Assembly (NCBI RefSeq): GCF_003325755.1 | Contig: NZ_QORI02000013.1 | Span: 62,001-126,000 of the forward strand | DNA from: Pseudomonas sp. SST3 | Lineage (GTDB): Bacteria > Pseudomonadota > Gammaproteobacteria > Pseudomonadales > Pseudomonadaceae | Direction of reading: 5' to 3' | Length of the DNA stretch: 64,000 nucleotides | Shown here: positions 18,123 to 26,460 of the stretch, piece by piece | Numbering within the stretch: the stretch's first letter is position 1 | Layout: each line of letters opens with the position of its first letter | Made by a program: the position numbers and the translations under genes | Notes under the pieces: generated by a model | Database searches by the model: none | What the model was told of the DNA's origin: nothing | The model's input: the letters and a program-made list of their open reading frames with translations, nothing else

Positions 18123-18935
18123 TCAGGGGATAGCACGTTGTGTGCCAGACTGCGGCGCCGGCCCCATAGCCCGGGCGCTGCCGACACCACTGATACCGCG
18201 CCGCACATCAAGGTTGCGTGAAATGACTAGAATCACCCGGCGGTTACGTGCCCGTCCCTCTGCAGTCGCGTTATCCGCGATGGGCTGAAACTCGCCGTAG
18301 CCCACCGCCGCCAGGCGTGATGGATCGACGCCATCGGCCGCCAGCATCCGCACGACACTACCGGCGCGGGCAGCCGAAAGCTCCCAATTGGTCGGAAATT
18401 TGTTCGTACTGATGGGCAGATTGTCAGTGAAACCTTCAACATGAATCGGATTGTCAAAAGGCGCCAGAATCCTGGCGACCTTCTCCAACAGATCGAACGC
18501 ATGGTCGTTGGGTAATGCATCACCGCTGGGGAACAGCAGGCTGGAATTCAGCTCGATTTCCACCCAGAACTCATTGCCTCTGACAGTAAGCTGATTGTCG
18601 TCGATGAGGTCGGCGAAGGCCTCCCGCATGCTCTGCATGATGCTTTGCAGAGGATCGATCGGCTGCTGCGATGACTGCGGCTCGTCGATCTCAGACACAT
18701 CCGGCTGCGTTGTGCGCGGTCGCTCTTCGCCGATCGGGATGGGCTTGACGGCACGATCGACCTGATTGAATACGCCCACCAGCGAATCTGACAGGATTTT
18801 GTATTTGCCTTCATTGAGCGAGGAAATCGAATACATCACCACGAAGAAGGCAAATAGCAACGTGATGAAATCCGCGTAGGAAACCAGCCAGCGCTCGTGA
18901 TTCTCCGGTTCTTCGTGCGTTCTGCGCCGCCCCAT
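18123..18935 (-). CDS. motD: Flagellar stator subunit MotD (MotB family)
   Basis: A 270-residue protein with a short cytosolic N-terminus and one membrane helix carrying the conserved plug/proton-channel region (ERWLVSYADFITLLFAFFVVMYS; Asp in SYADF). A periplasmic linker leads to an OmpA-like peptidoglycan-binding domain (HVEGFTDNLPISTNKFPTNWELSAARA; AEGRARNRRVILVI). With MotC it forms the second Pseudomonas stator, which in P. aeruginosa matters for swarming. It lies 157 bases downstream of motC; that gap holds no gene I can identify. Confidence 0.95.
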   Translation of the reverse strand: MGRRRTHEEPENHERWLVSYADFITLLFAFFVVMYSISSLNEGKYKILSDSLVGVFNQVDRAVKPIPIGEERPRTTQPDVSEIDEPQSSQQPIDPLQSIMQSMREAFADLIDDNQLTVRGNEFWVEIELNSSLLFPSGDALPNDHAFDLLEKVARILAPFDNPIHVEGFTDNLPISTNKFPTNWELSAARAGSVVRMLAADGVDPSRLAAVGYGEFQPIADNATAEGRARNRRVILVISRNLDVRRGISGVGSARAMGPAPQSGTQRAIP

Positions 18936-19092
18936 GATCAGCCGACTCTCAGCAGTGACAGGTGAGCAGACATAGCAACGCGCTTACTCGCAAAGGCGGC
19001 GCTGTAGCGAATAACGATTGTGGTTCGAGCCTGTACCATATTTCTTCCCGTGTCCGCGGCGGCAGGGGTGCGCACCGTCGGCCTTTCGCTGC

Positions 19093-19833
19093 TCAATCCA
19101 TGAAGCCCTGCAGCTTCATCTCGATCGAGCGGGGGTTTTCCCCTTCGGCAATCGACAGGACACCTTCGAGCAGCATTTCGCGATAGGCGGTTTGCTTCTG
19201 CACCACGCTCTTGAGCTTGTTGCCCATTGGCAATACCAGCAGGTTCGCAAAAGCCACGCCATAGATAGTGGCAACGAACGCAACGGCTATGCCACTGCCT
19301 AGCTGGCTTGGGTCGGCGAGGTTACCCATCACGTGAATCAATCCCATCACCGCACCGATGATGCCCACCGTGGGCGAATAGCCGCCCATACTCTCAAACA
19401 CTTTTGCCGCTCGCAGATCGCGGGTTTCCTGGGTGTACAGGTCAACCTCGAGAATGCTGCGAATCACCTCGGGCTCGGCGCCATCGACCAGCAACTGCAG
19501 ACCTTTGCGGGCGTAGGGATCGGGCTCGCTTTCGGCGATCGGCTCGAGCCCCAGCAGCCCCTCCTTGCGCGCCGTGGCACTCCAGCCAGTGACCAGACTG
19601 ATACCGCCAGCCATGTCGACACGCGGCGGAAAGAAAATCCAGCCAAGAATCGACATGGCCCGCATGAACACCGCCATCGGCGTCTGCAGCAGAACCGCGC
19701 CCAGCGTGCCGCCCAGCACGATCAACGCTGCCGGACCATTGAGCAACGCCGAGACGTGGCCGCCCTCGAGGAAATTGCCACCGACGATGGCGACAAACGC
19801 AAGGACCAGCCCGATGAGGCTGAGCACATCCAT
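19093..19833 (-). CDS. motC: Flagellar stator subunit MotC (MotA family)
   Basis: A 246-residue protein with four predicted membrane helices. It has MotA/ExbB signatures GGTLGAVLLQTP, the cytosolic loop ARKEGLLGLEP, and YSPTVGIIGAVMGLIHVMGNL with IAVAFVATIYGVAFANLLVLP. It forms the proton-channel stator with MotD. The start codon lies 3 bases from the end of a MITE-like element; the nearest purine-rich ribosome-site candidate (GGGAG) is inside that element and about 11 bases away. Its original translational coupling to cheB therefore seems lost. Confidence 0.95.
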   Translation of the reverse strand: MDVLSLIGLVLAFVAIVGGNFLEGGHVSALLNGPAALIVLGGTLGAVLLQTPMAVFMRAMSILGWIFFPPRVDMAGGISLVTGWSATARKEGLLGLEPIAESEPDPYARKGLQLLVDGAEPEVIRSILEVDLYTQETRDLRAAKVFESMGGYSPTVGIIGAVMGLIHVMGNLADPSQLGSGIAVAFVATIYGVAFANLLVLPMGNKLKSVVQKQTAYREMLLEGVLSIAEGENPRSIEMKLQGFMD

Positions 19834-19836
19834 CTA

Positions 19837-20152
19837 GGGTCTGCTCCCGCTTCGACGCGAGCCGCGTTGCTGCACCAAATGCCGCCAGGCAAGGCGCGGG
19901 ATGCAGGCAATGGTTTTTCCATTGCCAAGTCCCGCAACGCAGTATGGCGATATTTGGCGCGCAACCCGAAGGGACGGGCCGTTTTTTGCGCGGCGCTGCG
20001 TTATTCGTCGCTCATTTGGAATAACCAAACTTCTCTCCTCATGCGATCCCCATGGATGGGGTGAATGCCGCAAGCCCGCCGGGAGCGGGCGCGGTCTTGC
20101 TCCGCGCAAAAAACGGCTCCGGCGCGGCCGCGGGCGAAACGGGAACAGACCC
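19837..20152. mobile_element. 316-bp MITE-like element between cheB and motC
   Basis: A non-coding element with imperfect terminal inverted repeats: left GGGTCTGCTCCCGCTTCG, right complement GGGTCTGTTCCCGTTTCG. It is flanked by TA on both sides (19835-19836 and 20153-20154), consistent with TA target duplication. Inside, a perfect 15-bp inverted repeat (CCGTTTTTTGCGCGG at 19979-19993 and its complement at 20102-20116) could form a long stem. There is no reading frame of note. Removing it with one TA puts the cheB stop TAG directly against the motC ATG. It accounts for the whole 318-base gap. Confidence 0.8.
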
Positions 20153-21249
20153 TAAAGGCACGCCTCGCTCAGATGCCGGCCGATGTCATCGAGGCCGTAA
20201 ACCGCATCGCTGAGGTTGGCCTTTGCTACCGCCATCGGCATGCCATAGATGACACAACTGGCTTCGTCCTGGGTCCACACCTGGCTGCCGCTCTGCTTGA
20301 GCATGCGAGCGCCTTCGCGACCGTCGGCCCCCATGCCCGTCAACACAACCGCCAGAACCTTGTCATGGAACGCCTTTGCGGCAGATCCGAAGGTGACATC
20401 AACGCATGGCCGATAGTGAAGCCGCTCGTCGCCAGGCAGGATGCGAATCGCACCCCGTCCGTCGATCATCATCTGCTTGCCGCCGGGTGCCAGCAGCGCG
20501 AGACCCGGGCGCAGCAGGTCGCCGTCTTCGGCTTCCTTGACTCTGATCTTGCATAGCTTGTCCAGACGCTCGGCAAATGCCTTGGTGAACGCGGCGGGCA
20601 TATGCTGGATCAATACGATGGGAGCCGGAAAATTGGCGGGCAGCTGAGTCAGCACGCGCTGAAGCGCCACCGGACCACCGGTCGACGTGCCAATGGCCAC
20701 CAATCGATACGACTTGCGACGAGGCGCTGGTGCCGTGTGCGTGGGCGCTGCGGCACGGGCAGTCGAAGGTGCGACACCCGATGGAGCGGGGGTGCTGCGT
20801 GCAGGCGCCGCGACAGCTGCCGTAATGCTGGCGGCGTTGCCGTAGCGACGGTTGCTGCGCGAAATCGTATGAATCTTCTCGCAGAGCAGCTGCTTGACCT
20901 TGTCCGGATTGCGCGAAATGTCTTCGAAGTTCTTCGGCAGAAAATCCACCGCCCCGGCGTCCAGCGCGTCGAGCGTCACCCGAGCACCTTCGTGGGTAAG
21001 CGAAGAGAACATCAACACTGGGGTCGGACAACGCTGCATGATCTGCCGCACGGCAGTGATGCCGTCCATCATCGGCATCTCGTAATCCATGGTGATGACA
21101 TCGGGCTTCAACGCCAATGCCTTGTCGATGGCCTCGCGCCCATTGGTGGCGGTGCCAATTACCTGGATATTCGGGTCTGAAGAAAGAATGTCCGATACCC
21201 GGCGACGAAAGAAGCCGGAATCGTCCACCACCAGGACCTTGACTGCCAT
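20152..21249 (-). CDS. cheB: Chemotaxis methylesterase CheB
   Basis: A 365-residue protein. The receiver domain has Asp55 in [13 protein letters not shown] and KNFEDI. A Pro/Ala-rich linker (about 145-180) leads to the methylesterase domain with catalytic Ser in [11 protein letters not shown], His in [10 protein letters not shown] and Asp in [11 protein letters not shown]. It demethylates or deamidates chemoreceptors for adaptation when phosphorylated by CheA. The stop TAG is now completed at the edge of the MITE-like element, so the protein sequence is intact. Confidence 0.96.
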   Translation of the reverse strand: MAVKVLVVDDSGFFRRRVSDILSSDPNIQVIGTATNGREAIDKALALKPDVITMDYEMPMMDGITAVRQIMQRCPTPVLMFSSLTHEGARVTLDALDAGAVDFLPKNFEDISRNPDKVKQLLCEKIHTISRSNRRYGNAASITAAVAAPARSTPAPSGVAPSTARAAAPTHTAPAPRRKSYRLVAIGTSTGGPVALQRVLTQLPANFPAPIVLIQHMPAAFTKAFAERLDKLCKIRVKEAEDGDLLRPGLALLAPGGKQMMIDGRGAIRILPGDERLHYRPCVDVTFGSAAKAFHDKVLAVVLTGMGADGREGARMLKQSGSQVWTQDEASCVIYGMPMAVAKANLSDAVYGLDDIGRHLSEACL

Positions 21250-21294
21250 AAAACACTCCTAGCGACAGCGATCATCAGAACCGCTGTCCAGTGA

Positions 21295-23475
21295 TCAGAC
21301 GCGGCGTGCGTAACGCTTGAGCATGCTTGGGACATCGAGGATCAGGGCGATACGACCATCGCCGGTGATCGTCGCGCCGGACATGCCCGGAGTGCCTTGC
21401 AGCATTTTGCCCAGTGGCTTGATCACCACTTCTTCCTGTCCCACCAACTGATCCACGACGAAGCCGATGCTCTGGTTACCAACGCTCAGGATCACGACGT
21501 GACCTTCGCGCTGCTCTTCATGTTCAGCACCGCGTACCAGCCAGCGCTTGAGGTAGAACAATGGCAGTGCCTTGTCACGGACGATCACCACTTCCTGACC
21601 ATCAACCACGTTGGTGCGCGACAGATCGAGGTGGAATATTTCGTTGACGCTCACCAGCGGGAAGGCGAAGGCCTGATTGCCCAGCATCACCATCAGGGTT
21701 GGCATGATCGCCAATGTCAGCGGCACCTTGATAACGACACGCGAGCCTTGGCCTTTGCTGGAGAATACGTTGACGGTGCCGTTGAGCTGCGAAATCTTGG
21801 TCTTGACCACGTCCATGCCGACACCACGGCCGGACACATCGGAAATTTCCGATTTGGTGGAGAAGCCGGGCGCGAAAATAAGGTTGTAGCTTTCCAGATC
21901 GCTCAGGCGATCGGCAGCATCTCGGTCCAGTAGCCCTTTCTCTACCGCCTTGGCACGCAGAATGTCCGCGTCCATGCCCTTACCGTCATCGGTAATCATC
22001 AGCAGGATGTGATCGCCTTCCTGTTCGGCCGACAGCACTACCTTGCCGGTGCGTGGTTTGCCGGCAGCCTCGCGCTCTTCCGGCGTCTCGATACCGTGGT
22101 CGACCGCGTTACGCACCAAGTGCACCAGTGGATCGGCCAAGGCTTCGACGAGGTTCTTGTCCAGATCGGTCTCTTCGCCAACCAGCTCCAGGTTGATCTC
22201 TTTCTTGAGACTGCGCGCCAGATCCCGAACCAGGCGCGGGAAACGACCGAACACCTTCTTGATCGGCTGCATGCGCGTCTTCATCACGGCGCTCTGCAGA
22301 TCGGCAGTTACCACATCCAGGTTGGATACGGCTTTGGCCATGGCTTCGTCAGCGCTGTTGGAGCCCAGACGCACCAAGCGGTTACGTACCAGCACCAGTT
22401 CGCCGACCATATTCATGATCTCGTCGAGCCGCGCGGTATCGACCCGTACGGTCGTCTCGGCTTCGCTTGCCGATTTCTCGGGTGCCGGGGCCGCCTTGGA
22501 AGCAGCCTCTGCCTTGGGTGTCACGGCTGCCTTGCTGGCCGCAGAGGCTGCTGCCGGCTGCGGCGCCGTATCCTTCTTCGCTGCCGGCGTAGCAGCCGGA
22601 GCAGCTTTTGCTGTCGCGGCAGGCGCCGGGGCTACTGGAGCGGCCTCTTCCGGCTCGAACTTGCCCTTACCGTGTAGCTGATCCAGCAGTGCTTCGAATT
22701 CGTCATCGGTGATCTCATCGCCACCGGACGCCAAAGGCGTCGCCGACGCCTCCGCACGAGGCGCAGCAGCGGCCGGCTCGGCGAACTGGCCCTTGCCATG
22801 CAGCTGGTCGAGCAATGCCTCGAATTCGTCGTCGGTGATCTCGTCACTGGCAGGAGTATCGGTGGGTGGCGTGACTGGTGTCGGCTCGACCGCAAATTGC
22901 CCCTTGCCATGAAGCTGGTCGAGCAGCGACTCGAATTCCTCGTCGGTGATCTCATCCGCGGCTCCGGCAGACGGAGACTCGGCGGTCTGGTCCAGTGCGC
23001 CCAGAAACTGCTCGAATTCGTTGTCTGCCGTCGCGGCTTCTGGCTCAGGCTCGGCTGGCGCTTCAGCCACAGGCTGTTCCGCTCCGGCCGGTTCGGCCAG
23101 GCGTGCCAGTGCCGCCAGCAGCTCAGGGGTAGCAGGGGTTACCGCGGTGCGTTCGCGCACCTGGCTGAACATTTCGTTGACGGCGTCCAGTGCCTGCAGC
23201 ACGACATCCATCAATTCCGAGTCGACGCGACGCTCACCCTTGCGCAGGATGTCGAAGACGTTCTCCGCGATGTGGCAGCACTCGACCAGCTCATGCAGCT
23301 GGAGAAAACCGGCACCGCCTTTTACCGTATGGAAACCGCGAAAAATCGCATTGAGCAAGGCTGTGTCATCGGGGCTGCTTTCCAGCTCCACCAGTTGCTC
23401 TGACAATAGTTCGAGAATCTCGCCGGCCTCTACCAGGAAGTCCTGGAGGATTTCTTCATCGGCGTCGAAGCTCAT
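21295..23475 (-). CDS. cheA: Chemotaxis histidine kinase CheA
   Basis: A 726-residue protein with N-terminal Hpt domain, phospho-acceptor His49 in GFHTVKGGAGFL. A long linker (about 130-360) carries three near-identical motifs, DEITD(E/D)EFE(S/A)LLDQLHGKG, separated by Ala/Pro-rich spacers. After it come the dimerisation domain (TVRVDTARLDEIMNMVGELVLVR), the ATPase domain (HLVRNAVDHGIE; DDGKGMD; GRGVGMDVV) and a C-terminal CheW-like regulatory domain. I see no classical P2 domain in the linker; the repeats may replace it. The ATG at 23475 has GGAAGG 5 bases upstream. It phosphorylates CheY and CheB. Confidence 0.96.
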   Translation of the reverse strand: MSFDADEEILQDFLVEAGEILELLSEQLVELESSPDDTALLNAIFRGFHTVKGGAGFLQLHELVECCHIAENVFDILRKGERRVDSELMDVVLQALDAVNEMFSQVRERTAVTPATPELLAALARLAEPAGAEQPVAEAPAEPEPEAATADNEFEQFLGALDQTAESPSAGAADEITDEEFESLLDQLHGKGQFAVEPTPVTPPTDTPASDEITDDEFEALLDQLHGKGQFAEPAAAAPRAEASATPLASGGDEITDDEFEALLDQLHGKGKFEPEEAAPVAPAPAATAKAAPAATPAAKKDTAPQPAAASAASKAAVTPKAEAASKAAPAPEKSASEAETTVRVDTARLDEIMNMVGELVLVRNRLVRLGSNSADEAMAKAVSNLDVVTADLQSAVMKTRMQPIKKVFGRFPRLVRDLARSLKKEINLELVGEETDLDKNLVEALADPLVHLVRNAVDHGIETPEEREAAGKPRTGKVVLSAEQEGDHILLMITDDGKGMDADILRAKAVEKGLLDRDAADRLSDLESYNLIFAPGFSTKSEISDVSGRGVGMDVVKTKISQLNGTVNVFSSKGQGSRVVIKVPLTLAIMPTLMVMLGNQAFAFPLVSVNEIFHLDLSRTNVVDGQEVVIVRDKALPLFYLKRWLVRGAEHEEQREGHVVILSVGNQSIGFVVDQLVGQEEVVIKPLGKMLQGTPGMSGATITGDGRIALILDVPSMLKRYARRV

Positions 23476-23487
23476 ATTCACCTTCCC

Positions 23488-24283
23488 CTAAAAGCCCAGG
23501 CTCGAAAGCAGATCATCGACATCGTCCTGCCCGGATACGACATCCTCACGTATATCGGCATGCATCTGCGGACCTTCACCGTTGGAAGGCTCTTTTTCGT
23601 GTTTTTTTCTTTTCCTGCTCGGCGCGCATCGCTTCACGGTCATGCTGGATGCCCGCCACACGATCGACCTGCCCGGCCATCAGCACGAGATTCAGCAGGT
23701 TGTTCTCAAGGTCGGTGATCAGCCGAGTGACACGTTTGATGACCTGACCGGTCAGATCCTGGAAGTCCTGGGCGAGCATGATCTCGCTGAGATTCTGCGA
23801 CAGCTGGCTGCTGTCGTTCATCGAGCGCTGCAGGTACTGGTCAATGCGACGGACCAGATCCCTGAACTGTTCGGCATTCATCTCGCGGCGCATGAAGCGC
23901 TGCCAGTCGGCCGTCAGACTCTGGGCTTCGTAGCTGACGTAGTTCACCAGGGGCGCCGACTCTTCCACCAGATCCATCGTGCGGTTGGCGGCCTTTTCGG
24001 TCATCTCCACCACATAGGAAAGCCGATCGGTGGCGTCGGTAATCGGTGACGGATCGCCACCCGTTGCACAGGTATCCATCTCGAGCTTGACGATGGCGTT
24101 ATGCAGCTCGCGGGTGAGCTTGCCAACCTCTCGATAAAGTCCGTTATTTCGCGCCTGATTGAGCTCGTTGAACATCTGGGTCGCTTCGTCGAAGCGGCCT
24201 TGTTGCAGACTCTCGATCAACTGGGGTGCATGAGCCTTCAGAGTCGCTTCGAACTCTGCCAGGCTTTGCTCTGCTTGCGTCAT
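23488..24283 (-). pseudogene. cheZ: CheZ phosphatase, frameshifted near the 3' end
   Basis: The frame opens at 24283 (MTQAEQSL) and encodes the long helical CheZ hairpin, including the catalytic region LSEIMLAQDFQDLTGQVIKRV. It stops early at 23576 after 235 residues. Immediately before the stop is an A7 run on the coding strand (23608-23602). Removing one A continues the frame as KKKHEKEPSNGEGPQMHADI to DDVDDLLSSLGF, ending at TAG 23490-23488, about 264 residues, the normal family length. DDVDDLLSSLGF is the conserved C-terminal CheY-binding helix, so the version read here would lack it. Sequencing error, a real mutation, or slippage-tolerant expression are all possible. Confidence 0.85.
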
Positions 24284-24306
24284 AGTGCCCTCGCGGCGTT
24301 ACTGCT

Positions 24307-24681
24307 TCAGCCGTTGACGCGCTCGAAGATTTTTTCAATCTTCTCTTTGAGCACTTGAGCCGTGAATGGCTTGACCACGTAACCGTTTACGCCTGCTTGC
24401 GCGGCCTCGATGATCTGGTCGCGCTTCGCTTCGGCAGTAACCATCAGTACCGGAAGGTGCTTCAAGCGTTCGTCGGCTCGCACGGCACGCAGCAAATCGA
24501 TGCCGCTCATGCCCGGCATGTTCCAGTCGGTGACGAGGAAATCGAAACTGCCGCTCTTCAACATCGGCAACGCTGTGACGCCATCATCCGCCTCGGCGGT
24601 GTTGGTAAAGCCCAGATCACGCAAGAGATTCTTGATGATCCGTCTCATGGTCGAAAAGTCATCGACGATGAGGATTTTCAT
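24307..24681 (-). CDS. cheY: Chemotaxis response regulator CheY
   Basis: A 124-residue single receiver domain with acidic pocket DD at 7-8, phospho-acceptor Asp52 in VTDWNMPG, switch Thr in MVTAEAK and Lys in VVKPFTA. CheY-P binds FliM/FliN to reverse rotation. The ATG at 24681 matches the family start. However, the only good ribosome site, GGAGG, is 17 bases upstream, and 5 bases before an in-frame TTG at 24693 (MDKNMKIL). A 4-residue extension is possible. Confidence 0.97.
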   Translation of the reverse strand: MKILIVDDFSTMRRIIKNLLRDLGFTNTAEADDGVTALPMLKSGSFDFLVTDWNMPGMSGIDLLRAVRADERLKHLPVLMVTAEAKRDQIIEAAQAGVNGYVVKPFTAQVLKEKIEKIFERVNG

Positions 24682-24799
24682 GTTCTTGTCCAAGTACACC
24701 TCCGTAAATCCCGAAACCCCATAACCTGCTCACGGTCTGTTGCGGGCCTTCATGATGAAGCTCGTAAGCGGCCTCTACTGCTTTCTTGCGAACCGCCCG

Positions 24800-25546
24800 T
24801 TAACGGGCCCGCCACTCGCCGAGGCGAGCCCGCAGACGCGCCGCGCACTGACTGTGCAACTGGCTTACCCGCGATTCGCTGACCCCCAGCACTTGGCCGA
24901 TTTCCTTCAAATTCAACTCTTCGTCGTAATACAGTGAAAGCACCAGCTTCTCGCGCTCAGGCAGGTTGCCGATGGCCTCGGCCAGCGCCTGCTGAAAACG
25001 CTCGTCTTCAAGATCGCGGGACGGTTCCGGATGGGTGCTTGCTGCATCCTGCTCGAATTCCCCGTGCTCGCCTTCCTGAAGCAGATCGTCGAAGCTGAAC
25101 AGGCGGCTGCCGAGGGTGTCGCCCAGAATGCCGTAGTACTCATCGAGACTCAATTTAAGTTCGGCCGCAACGTCCTGATCTTTAGCGTCGCGACCGGTTC
25201 TGGCTTCAATCGCCCGAATCGCCTCACTGACCATGCGTGAATTGCGGTGCACGGATCGCGGCGCCCAATCACCCTTGCGGACCTCATCGAGCATTGCGCC
25301 ACGGATACGAATACCGGCGTAGGTCTCGAAACTCGCCCCCTTACCGGAGTCGTATTTCTTCGACGCTTCCAGCAATCCGATCATGCCGGCCTGCATCAGA
25401 TCATCAACCTGCACGCTCGCTGGCAAACGCGCCAGGAGGTGGTAGGCAATACGCTTGACCAACGGCGCGTACTGATCGATGAGCTGATATTGCGAGTCTT
25501 TTGCTTGAGCTTTGCTGTAGTACATACCGAATCCAGCTGCTGTCAT
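24800..25546 (-). CDS. fliA: Flagellar sigma factor FliA (sigma-28)
   Basis: A 248-residue protein with sigma region 2 (YAPLVKRIAYHLLARLPASVQVDDLMQAGMIGLLEA; FETYAGIRIRGAMLDEVRKGDW), region 3 and region 4 (LSLYYDEELNLKEIGQVLGVSESRVSQLHSQ). It directs late flagellar and chemotaxis transcription and is normally held by FlgM. Its ATG overlaps the fleN stop (ATGA). Confidence 0.97.
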   Translation of the reverse strand: MTAAGFGMYYSKAQAKDSQYQLIDQYAPLVKRIAYHLLARLPASVQVDDLMQAGMIGLLEASKKYDSGKGASFETYAGIRIRGAMLDEVRKGDWAPRSVHRNSRMVSEAIRAIEARTGRDAKDQDVAAELKLSLDEYYGILGDTLGSRLFSFDDLLQEGEHGEFEQDAASTHPEPSRDLEDERFQQALAEAIGNLPEREKLVLSLYYDEELNLKEIGQVLGVSESRVSQLHSQCAARLRARLGEWRAR

Positions 25547-26369
25547 TCGTTACGGTCTGCGGCGGGCCTGACGAGGCGCTCCACAAAGAACTCCAGATGG
25601 CCCCGCGGCGTCGCCGGTAGCGGCCAGCTATCCACTTTCTGCGCGATGGCCTTGAACGCCAGCGAGCATTTGGCTCGGGGATAGGCCTCATAGACGGCAC
25701 GCTGTTTCTGTACCGCCTTGCGCACCGCCTCGTCGTAGGGGATCGCCCCTACGTATTGCAGCGCCACGTCGAGGAAACGCTCGGTCACCTTGGTCAGCTT
25801 GGCGAACAGGTTGCGCCCTTCCTGCGGCGCATGCGCCATGTTCGCCAGCACGCGGAAGCGGCTGAGGCCATAGTCCCGATTGAGCAGCTTGATCAACGCA
25901 TAGGCATCGGTGATCGAGGTGGGCTCGTCGGTCACGACCAGCAGTATTTCCTGTGCAGCGCGCACGAAGCTCACCACGCCATCGCCAATGCCCGCCGCCG
26001 TGTCAATGATCAGCACATCGATGTCGTTTCCGATATCGCTGAAGGCCTGAATCAATCCGGCGTGCTGAAGAGAAGACAGCTGCACCATGCTCTGGGTGCC
26101 CGACGCCGCGGGCACGACGCGGATGCCGCCCGGCCCTTGAATCAGCACGTCACGCAAATCGCACTCGCCGGCGATGACGTCAGCCAGTGTGCGCTTGGTC
26201 GTCAAACCCAGCAGTACGTCAACATTGGCCAGTCCAAGGTCGCATCGAGCAACACCACCCGGCGACCGAGTTCGGCCAGGGCCAAGGCCAGATTGACCGA
26301 CACGTTGGTCTTGCCGACGCCACCCTTGCCGCCAGTCACCGCAATAACCTGTACGGGATGAATACCCAT
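25543..26369 (-). pseudogene. fleN: Flagellar number regulator FleN, 1-base frameshift
   Basis: The frame from ATG 26369 reads [35 protein letters not shown], the Walker A start of the MinD-like ATPase FleN/FlhG. It continues to RRVVLLDA, then runs out of frame to a TGA after 55 residues. Inserting one C after position 26242 (GAT GC[C] GAC CTT) restores [31 protein letters not shown] and the entire remaining protein to TGA at 25543, about 275 residues. The downstream part is otherwise intact (IDTAAGIGDGVVSF, KLTKVTERFLDVAL). FleN antagonises FleQ and limits polar flagella to one. As read, no functional product is expected unless the base loss is a sequencing error. Confidence 0.88.
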
Positions 26370-26460
26370 TTTCACACGCCTATCTCTTGCTGGAGCCCGA
26401 GGGCGATCGATGCGTTCAGCCCGAACGCGTCTCCTTTGTGTGTATCACAGAGCAGAATAC

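Noticed and set aside
18936..19092. Possible small gene or second MITE between motC and motD
   Set aside because: No terminal repeats and no credible reading frame were found; left as an unexplained 157-base spacer.
22660..22965. CheA linker repeats as a DNA tandem repeat or CRISPR-like array
   Set aside because: They are in-frame protein repeats with variable spacers and divergent third bases, not a CRISPR or satellite.
24796..24809. Palindrome GCCCGTTAACGGGC at the fliA stop as a terminator
   Set aside because: It has no loop or U-tract, overlaps coding sequence and lies inside an operon; probably chance.
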